DNA of 64,000 bases from an uncultured Alistipes sp. GTDB lineage: Bacteria > Bacteroidota > Bacteroidia > Bacteroidales > Rikenellaceae. The DNA lies in assembly GCA_910583985.1 (NCBI GenBank), contig CAJTYA010000008.1, positions 65,379-129,378 on the forward strand. Reading direction: 5' to 3'. The position numbers were made by a program, and so were the translations under genes. Numbering within the stretch: the stretch's first letter is position 1; each line of letters opens with the position of its first letter. Shown piece after piece: positions 58,707-64,000 of this stretch. The notes under the pieces were generated by a model. That model did no database searches. It was given only the letters and a program-made list of their open reading frames with translations, and was not told the origin of the DNA.

Positions 58707-60440
58707 ATGGTATCGGACAAATCGAAAAACAAAGCGGGTCGTCAGGAGGTCATCGCGGCGGTATACCTGCTCGTCATGTTGCTGCCCAATATTTTTCTCG
58801 CCTGTACGGAGCCGTATTCGTGGAGCACGGTGCTCTGCTCGCTGCTGCTGCCCGGCGGCGTCTATGCGGCTCTCGCCGTGGTGTCCGGCCGTCCGGGCGT
58901 GCCGATTCTCTGCTCGCTGCCCTTCATGGTGCTGGGAGCCTTTCAGATCGTTCTGCTGTACCTCTTCGGCGGTTCGATCATCGCGGTGGATATGTTCACC
59001 AACCTGTTCACGACCAATGCGTCCGAGGCGGGCGAACTGCTGGGCAGCATTTGGCCCTCCGTCGTTTTCGTCTGTGCGGTCTATCTGCCGCTGATCGCGC
59101 TGGGCATCCGTTCGCTGTTCCTTCGCGACCGTTTGCGGCCCGTGTTCCGTCGCCGGGTTCTCGTCGCGGCGGCGGGTGCGTTCGTCTTGGGCTGTTCTTT
59201 CGCGGGCGTATCGGCGGCATGCCGTCCCGGATTCGGCATCCGGTACCATGTCTTCCCGGTCGATGTGATCTACAACATCCGTCTGGCACTCCAGCGCTGG
59301 GACCGGAGCAACGCCTACCCCGAAACCTCGCGCGATTTCCGGTTCGACGCCGTGCGCAGCGACAGCGCCGGCGGCCGCGAGATCTATGTGCTCGTCGTGG
59401 GCGAGGCATCGAGGGCGGCCTCGTGGAGCCTGTTCGGTTACGAGCGTCCCACGACGCCTCTGCTGGAGCAGCGGGACGGGCTGGTGCCTTTCCCGGATGT
59501 GCTCACGCAGAGCAATGCCACGCACAAGAGCGTCCCCGTACTGCTCTCGTCGGTGTCGGCCGAGAATTACGGCGACATCTATTCGCAGAAAAGCATCCTC
59601 ACCGCATTCAAGGAGGCCGGATTCGAGACGCTGTTCATTTCCAATCAGGTGCCCAACCGTTCCCTGATCGACTATTTCTCGTTCGAGGCCGACGCCCGCG
59701 AGGACATCAGTCCGAGGGAGGGCGAGCTCTATACCGACAACCGTCCCGACGGCGACATGCTCCCGATTCTGGAACGGGCCATCGCTTCGACCGACAGCAG
59801 CCTGTTCGTCATACTGCACACCTACGGTTCGCACATGGATTATACGAAGCGCTATCCCCGCGAGTTCGCCCGCTTCACGCCCGACCTTTCTTCGGCCGTT
59901 AGCCGCGAAAACCGCGAAACGGTCCGTAATGCCTACGACAACAGCGTGTATTACACTGACTGGGTGTTGGACCGGATCATCGGGCTGCTCGAAAATACCG
60001 ATGCCGTCTCGGCGCTGTTCTATTGCGCCGATCACGGCGAGGACCTGATGGACGACGACCGAGGCCGCTTCCTGCACGCTTCGCCGACGCCTACCTATTA
60101 CCAGTTGCACGTGGCCTGCTTCGCATGGTTTTCCGAGCGCTACCGCGAGCGTTTCCCGCTCAAGTACGAGACGGCCGTAGCCCATCGCCTCGGACCTTCG
60201 ACCACCGGCGCCGTGTTCCACCACGTGGCCGACATGGCTTCGCTCCGCGGCCGCTGCATCGACTCGACGCAGGCTTTTTCCAGCGCCGCCTTCGCGCCCC
60301 GTCTGCGCCGGATGTACCTCAACGACCATGACCGCGCCGTCGAGTTCTATAATTCGGGCCTCGAAGCCGAGGATTTCGACATGCTCGACCGGCATCGCAT
60401 CGAATACGACCGGTCCCATCGGCGCAAGACGCTCTATTAG
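58707..60440 (+). CDS. Lipid A-type phosphoethanolamine transferase (EptA family)
   Basis: A 577-residue inner-membrane enzyme. About five membrane helices fill residues 15-180. The periplasmic sulfatase-fold domain (about 215-577) has the metal-site start VLVVGEASRAASWSLFGYERPTTP, the nucleophile threonine in TQSNATHKSVPVLLSS, LHTYGSHMDYTKRYP and ADHGEDLMDD. These match EptA/PmrC enzymes, which add phosphoethanolamine to lipid A or other glycans and raise cationic-peptide resistance. The acceptor here is not proven. Likely co-transcribed with the Omp85-type gene. Confidence 0.9.
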   Translation: MVSDKSKNKAGRQEVIAAVYLLVMLLPNIFLACTEPYSWSTVLCSLLLPGGVYAALAVVSGRPGVPILCSLPFMVLGAFQIVLLYLFGGSIIAVDMFTNLFTTNASEAGELLGSIWPSVVFVCAVYLPLIALGIRSLFLRDRLRPVFRRRVLVAAAGAFVLGCSFAGVSAACRPGFGIRYHVFPVDVIYNIRLALQRWDRSNAYPETSRDFRFDAVRSDSAGGREIYVLVVGEASRAASWSLFGYERPTTPLLEQRDGLVPFPDVLTQSNATHKSVPVLLSSVSAENYGDIYSQKSILTAFKEAGFETLFISNQVPNRSLIDYFSFEADAREDISPREGELYTDNRPDGDMLPILERAIASTDSSLFVILHTYGSHMDYTKRYPREFARFTPDLSSAVSRENRETVRNAYDNSVYYTDWVLDRIIGLLENTDAVSALFYCADHGEDLMDDDRGRFLHASPTPTYYQLHVACFAWFSERYRERFPLKYETAVAHRLGPSTTGAVFHHVADMASLRGRCIDSTQAFSSAAFAPRLRRMYLNDHDRAVEFYNSGLEAEDFDMLDRHRIEYDRSHRRKTLY

Positions 60441-60857
60441 CCGCGGCCATTGTCCGCCTGGTCGTTCGTTCGCCTCGCCGGGGACTTTTCTTCGGAGGCA
60501 GGCGGATTCGCCCCAAGGACTGGTGCAGGGAAAAGAATGCGTTCGCGGGCCGGTCCGGAGCCCCGTCCGATGACCGGGATTTCCGGTCGCGTATATTCGT
60601 TGCCATACGCTCGCGGACGGCTTGTCCGGTTTTGCGTTCCCGTATTTTTTCACCGGAGCGCTCGCCCCGTCTTCGTTTTTGGGAAACGCTCTCCGCTTCG
60701 TTTTCGGGCCGGACGAAAAGATGGTCCCGTCTCCGGACCGCCTGCCGCGACAGAGCGGATTCGTCTCTTTCTTGCGGTTTTATCCCCGAAAATGACTATC
60801 TTGCCGTTCCCGGTCCACCGACCGGACGACTCGACGAACCTAATTCGACTCGATACA
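60441..60857. other. Spacer before the GH127 gene
   Basis: 417 GC-rich bases without a gene. At 60797-60804 lies TATCTTGC, a variant -7 box, with TTGC 21 bases upstream. Confidence 0.5.
60797..60804 (+). promoter_or_regulatory. Variant -7 box for the GH127 gene
   Basis: TATCTTGC in place of TAnnTTTG, 54 bases before the ATG. The same variant precedes the gene at 63862. Confidence 0.4.
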
Positions 60858-62855
60858 ATGAAAAAAATCGCATTGCTTGCATTGGGAGCCGCTCTGTGGG
60901 CTCCTGCGGCCTACGGCCTGACGAAAAAGGCCGACAAGCCGAAAACCGAATCTACCGTCCGCATTTCCGACGTCCTCTCTCCGGCTCCCTACGGGAGTAC
61001 GCATCTGGGCGGCTATCTGGGCGATAAGCTCGATCTGTGCATCGCCAACCGCCTGATGGCGCAGGACATCGAGCGCGTGGTGCAGCCGTTCCGCGACAAG
61101 CCCGACGGTAATTGGGGCTTCCGCTCCGAATTCTGGGGCAAATGGTATACGGCTGCCGTCATGGGCTATGCCTATGCGCCCACGCCCGAAAACCGGGCCG
61201 TCATCGACCGGGCCGTGCAGGAGCTCGTCGCCACGCAGGACGAGAACGGCTACATCGGCACCTATCTGGATGAAAACCATTTGGGCGAATGGGATATATG
61301 GGGGCGCAAATACGTCATGCTGGGCCTGTTGGGATATTACGACCAGACGGGCGACCGCTCTGTCCTCGAAGCGGCCATGAAGGTGGCCGACCATCTGATC
61401 GCCGAGGCCGGTCCCGACAGCGGGGTCAATATCGCCGCTACGGGATGGATCGGGTGGAAAGGGCTGGCTTCCAGTTCGGTGCTCGAACCCATCGCGTTGC
61501 TCTACGAGAAGACAGGCGAGCAGCGCTACCTCGATTTCGCCCGCCACATCATCCGCAGTTGGGATATGCCCAACCGACTCTCGCCCACGGGTATCCGGTT
61601 GGTGCAGGAAGCCCTCGGCGGCACGCCGCTGTGGAAGATGAGCGGCGCCCCCAAGGCCTATGAGATGATGTCGTGTTTCGAAGGCCTGTGCGAGATGTAC
61701 CGTATCACGGGCGACAGGCTCTATTTCGAGGCCTGCCACAAGTTGATCGAGACGATCATCCGCGACGAGATCATGATCGTCGGTTCGGGCTCGATGGCCG
61801 AAATCTGGTGCCACGGCAAGATGCGCCAGACCGAGCCGATGTATCAGGGCATGGAGACCTGCGTGACGGCCACGTGGATGAAATTCCTCTACCAGATGCT
61901 TCGCCTGACCGGCGACAGCCGCTATGCCGACCAGCTCGAAACGAGTCTCTACAACGCCCTGCTCGGTTCGATGGCGCCGCAGGGCGAGTGGTGGTCCTAT
62001 TACGCCAGCCTGATGGGCGAACGCGTGCACAGCCACCAGCAGTTCCCCGACGTGGTGATGAGCTGCTGCGTGGCCAACGGTCCGCGCGGATTGATGATTA
62101 CGCCCTCTTGGGCCGTCATGACAAGCCGCGACGGAGCGACGGTCAACCTCTACGACCGGGTCAGCAGCACCGTGCAGACGCCTGCGGGCCGTCCGCTCTC
62201 CATCGAGATGGAATCCGACTATCCCGTCGAGGGACATGTCTCGGCGAAGGTGGGGCTCGATCGGAGCGAAACGTTCGCGCTGAGTTTCCGTATTCCCCAG
62301 TGGAGCAAGGATACGAAGTTGACAATCAACGGCGAACCCTATAAAGGCTATTTGATCCCCGGCACCTATGCCTCCGTCGTCCGGCAGTGGGCCGACGGCG
62401 ACCGGGTCGAAATCGAGCTGGACATGCGTGCCCGCGCCGTGGACGCTCCCTCCGGTGTGGGCGATATGGCCGTGGTTCGGGGACCGATCGTGCTGGCGTT
62501 CGATTCGCGGCTCATCCCGCGTCGCGACGGCGTAACCGAGCCGCCGATGTACCGTTACGAGTTTCAGCGCGATGCGGAGGGCTATGTCGATGTGCGGAAA
62601 GTGGACGACGCGGGTGTGCCCGCATTGTGGATGACCTTCGATGTGCCTTGCGTGGACGAGGCGGGCGGACAACACAGGATGCGCATGTGCGATTACGCCT
62701 CGGCCGGCAACAGTTGGACCGAAGGCAATATCTTCCGCGTCTGGACGCCGCAGCCGTTCGATTTCCGTCATCTGTACACGAACAACCTCGACTGGCATGT
62801 GAACGTCACCGTGGGCGTCGACCGTCCCGAAGTGCCGGAGATTTACAAGAAATAG
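60858..62855 (+). CDS. GH127-family glycoside hydrolase (beta-L-arabinofuranosidase-like, DUF1680)
   Basis: A 665-residue secreted enzyme (signal peptide to AAYG). The (alpha/alpha)6 barrel covers about 35-440, with EFWGKWYTAAVMGYAY and QDENGYIGTYLDE. The zinc-cysteine catalytic centre of HypBA1-type enzymes is present: E333 and C335 in GMETCVTATW and C403/C404 in MSCCVANGPRG, with E315 in AEIWCHG as candidate acid/base. Beta domains (about 440-665) follow. Predicted to release L-arabinofuranose, or a related furanoside, from plant polysaccharide or glycoprotein. No PUL partners are adjacent in the window. Confidence 0.88.
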   Translation: MKKIALLALGAALWAPAAYGLTKKADKPKTESTVRISDVLSPAPYGSTHLGGYLGDKLDLCIANRLMAQDIERVVQPFRDKPDGNWGFRSEFWGKWYTAAVMGYAYAPTPENRAVIDRAVQELVATQDENGYIGTYLDENHLGEWDIWGRKYVMLGLLGYYDQTGDRSVLEAAMKVADHLIAEAGPDSGVNIAATGWIGWKGLASSSVLEPIALLYEKTGEQRYLDFARHIIRSWDMPNRLSPTGIRLVQEALGGTPLWKMSGAPKAYEMMSCFEGLCEMYRITGDRLYFEACHKLIETIIRDEIMIVGSGSMAEIWCHGKMRQTEPMYQGMETCVTATWMKFLYQMLRLTGDSRYADQLETSLYNALLGSMAPQGEWWSYYASLMGERVHSHQQFPDVVMSCCVANGPRGLMITPSWAVMTSRDGATVNLYDRVSSTVQTPAGRPLSIEMESDYPVEGHVSAKVGLDRSETFALSFRIPQWSKDTKLTINGEPYKGYLIPGTYASVVRQWADGDRVEIELDMRARAVDAPSGVGDMAVVRGPIVLAFDSRLIPRRDGVTEPPMYRYEFQRDAEGYVDVRKVDDAGVPALWMTFDVPCVDEAGGQHRMRMCDYASAGNSWTEGNIFRVWTPQPFDFRHLYTNNLDWHVNVTVGVDRPEVPEIYKK

Positions 62856-62873
62856 GCAAGGGCGGACAGGAGC

Positions 62874-62914
62874 GCATCGCGGAGCTTCCGGTTTTCCGGA
62901 TCGGGAAGCTGCGA
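62874..62914 (+). terminator. Imperfect hairpin after the GH127 gene
   Basis: CATCGCGGAGCTTCC faces GGGAAGCTGCGATG (one bulge), 20 bases past the stop, followed by TACTTCTTTCTT. Confidence 0.5.
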
Positions 62915-63141
62915 TGTACTTCTTTCTTGCTTCCGTCGGCGCGACCCGGTCCGCTTCTTTCTTCCTAAAAGACGGAGCGGAGGTCCGACGATTCATCGAC
63001 ATAAAATTATGACGGTCCGGTCCGGCGAATGTTGTCTTTCTTTTCGGGGGAAGGCCAACATTCGTCGGATGGCCGTGATATGCTTTCGTCCGGAAAATAT
63101 CGGGTGGAGGGTTGTAGATATGTATCGAATTATTTGTTGTC

Positions 63142-63759
63142 ATGTGTGATTGTTTTGTCGTTCGACCCGAACGAGAACAGGATCGCGAGCGGGTCGAACG
63201 ATTGATCCGCGGTGCGTTCTGGGATGTCTATCGCCCCGGTTGCAACGAACATTTGATCGTACATCGTATGCGAGGGTCTGCGTGTTTCGTGCCTGAGCTG
63301 AATGTCGTGGCCGAATCGGACGGTCGTATAGTGGGCCATGCAATATGTTCGAGGGCGCAGGTCGAGACCGGTTGCGACAAGCGTTTCGAAGTGCTTTGTT
63401 TCGGTCCGCTGGCTGTCTCGTCCGAATTCCGGTGCAGGGGAATCGGATCGGCCTTGATCGAGTATCTGATAGGCGAAGCCGGACGAATGGGATTTCGGGC
63501 CATGGTGTTGTTCGGAAATCCGGATTATTACGGAAAGTTCGGTTTCAGGGATGCCCGGCATTTCGGAATCACGACGTCTTCGGGCGAGAACTTCGCCGCT
63601 TTCATGGCGATGGAGTTGAAAGAGGAGGCTTTGAAAGATGTTTCGGGACGTTTTTTCGAAGATGCCGTTTTTCACGTCACCGACGAAGAAACCGAAAGGT
63701 TCGACCGTCGGTTTCCGTTCAGGAAAAAACGTGGGGCTCAAGATAACGAGCGTTTCTAA
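63142..63759 (+). CDS. GNAT family N-acetyltransferase
   Basis: A 205-residue acetyl-CoA-dependent transferase. It shows the GNAT core: VVAESDGRIVGHAICS, FGPLAVSSEFRCRGIGSALIEYLI (acetyl-CoA binding R/Q-x-x-G-x-G/A) and GFRAMVLFGNPDYYGKFGFRDA. The C-terminal ~60 residues extend the core (FMAMELKEEALKDVSGRFFED), as in YhbS-like N-acetyltransferases. The acceptor is unknown. The gene and its upstream 100 bases are lower in GC than its neighbours. Confidence 0.9.
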   Translation: MCDCFVVRPEREQDRERVERLIRGAFWDVYRPGCNEHLIVHRMRGSACFVPELNVVAESDGRIVGHAICSRAQVETGCDKRFEVLCFGPLAVSSEFRCRGIGSALIEYLIGEAGRMGFRAMVLFGNPDYYGKFGFRDARHFGITTSSGENFAAFMAMELKEEALKDVSGRFFEDAVFHVTDEETERFDRRFPFRKKRGAQDNERF

Positions 63760-63817
63760 CGCACGGTGCGGTCGTGTCGCCTGTCGTCGAAAATTTGGCC
63801 GTCCTGCGGATTTTTCG

Positions 63818-63825
63818 TATCTTGC
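63818..63825 (+). promoter_or_regulatory. Variant -7 box for the final lipoprotein gene
   Basis: TATCTTGC with TTTG (63794-63797) 20 bases upstream; the -33 is perfect and the -7 is the same variant as at 60797. Confidence 0.45.
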
Positions 63826-63861
63826 GATATATTAACCCAGAACCGTTAAATCCGCTTTACC

Positions 63862-64000
63862 ATGAAACTCGCATTGGCTCTTTGCTGCTGTGCAGCCGGG
63901 GCGCTCTGGCTTTCCGGGTGCAGGAGCGCCGAATCGGCCGACGATCCCGACCGGATCACCGTGGCCTGCTACTATTTTCCGAATTACCATACCCACGACG
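63862..64000 (+). CDS. Lipoprotein with GH99-like/WbsX-type start (truncated by window end)
   Basis: Only the first 46 codons are in the window. They encode a lipoprotein signal (MKLALALCCCAAGALWLSG-C20) followed by RSAESADDPDRITVACYYFPNYHTHD. The A-x-YYFPNYH start is characteristic of GH99-like/WbsX domains, which hydrolyse or bind mannose- or rhamnose-type glycans. The identification is tentative because the catalytic part lies outside. Confidence 0.6.
   Translation, partial: MKLALALCCCAAGALWLSGCRSAESADDPDRITVACYYFPNYHTHD

Noticed and set aside
57090..60653. 1187-codon open frame on the minus strand
   Set aside because: It lies antisense to three well-supported plus-strand genes (YtfJ-like, Omp85-type, EptA) and has a His/Arg/Val-rich shadow composition without any domain. 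It arises from the codon bias of the real genes.
1..64000. CRISPR array, rRNA or tRNA genes, prophage
   Set aside because: No regularly spaced identical repeats, no tRNA T-loop/acceptor patterns that pair, no phage structural genes and no intact transposase were found. A covariance-model scan was not possible here.

Overview
The window looks like a chromosome segment of a high-GC member of the Bacteroidales, most likely Alistipes or a close Rikenellaceae relative. This rests on three observations. Many start regions carry the Bacteroidota -7 box TAnnTTTG, several with a TTTG -33 element 19-20 bases upstream. The gene families are Bacteroidota-typical (RpoZ encoded next to BamD and CoaBC, a Bacteroidales-type alpha-oxoamine synthase, BACON and FISUMP surface lipoproteins, fused E1 alpha/beta). 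The base composition is GC-rich with long GC-rich intergenic spacers. The genus assignment is inference. No rRNA, tRNA, CRISPR array, intact insertion sequence or prophage was seen.

Layout. 0-7 kb: S41 processing protease, DUF3078 protein, endonuclease IV, a GT39 + GtrA envelope glycosylation pair and a DUF4180 protein. 7-13 kb: an alpha-oxoamine synthase for sphingoid or sulfonolipid bases, divergent from the bamD-rpoZ-coaBC-recN group. 13.7-19 kb: leuA-leuC-leuD-cimA operon for leucine and isoleucine, without leuB. 18.9-20 kb: an array of degenerate ~100-bp repeats. 20-24 kb: a small secreted protein, thiL, adk and an Fpg/Nei-like protein lacking the catalytic proline. 23.8-25 kb: a non-coding block with a helically phased cluster of DnaA-box-like 9-mers. 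25-27.4 kb: divergent fabG and glyA. 27.6-29.7 kb: a low-GC patch with an alpha/beta hydrolase broken by one in-frame TAG, a 141-bp inverted-repeat element, and a lipocalin gene bracketed by 17-bp direct repeats. 30-36.3 kb: two surface lipoproteins and a GH78-type alpha-L-rhamnosidase. 36.3-38 kb: small genes (MmcQ/YjbR-like, lipoprotein, cold shock protein). 38-45 kb: a minus-strand sugar-type catabolic cluster (PHP protein, aldolase/SDR fusion, zinc dehydrogenase, tandem class II aldolase) ending with a lipoate ligase. 45-50.3 kb: a 2-oxoacid dehydrogenase operon E2-E3-E1. 50.5-52.6 kb: GntR regulator and arabinose-5-phosphate isomerase. 53.3-54.5 kb: OmpA-family porin. 55-64 kb: AraA/FucI-like isomerase, YtfJ-like protein, Omp85-type barrel, phosphoethanolamine transferase, GH127 beta-L-arabinofuranosidase, GNAT, and a truncated lipoprotein with a GH99-like start.

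How the parts fit. LeuCD probably serve both LeuA and CimA products. The lipoate ligase can lipoylate the E2 of the nearby dehydrogenase. KdsD, GT39/GtrA, the phosphoethanolamine transferase, BamD and the Omp85-type protein point to outer-membrane and LPS building and modification. The GH78 and GH127 enzymes, the FucI/AraA-like isomerase and the aldolase cluster point to use of deoxy-sugars and arabinose-type sugars. The best candidates for something undescribed are the aldolase/SDR/PHP cluster, the phased DnaA-box-like array, the ~100-bp repeat array and the lipocalin cassette.
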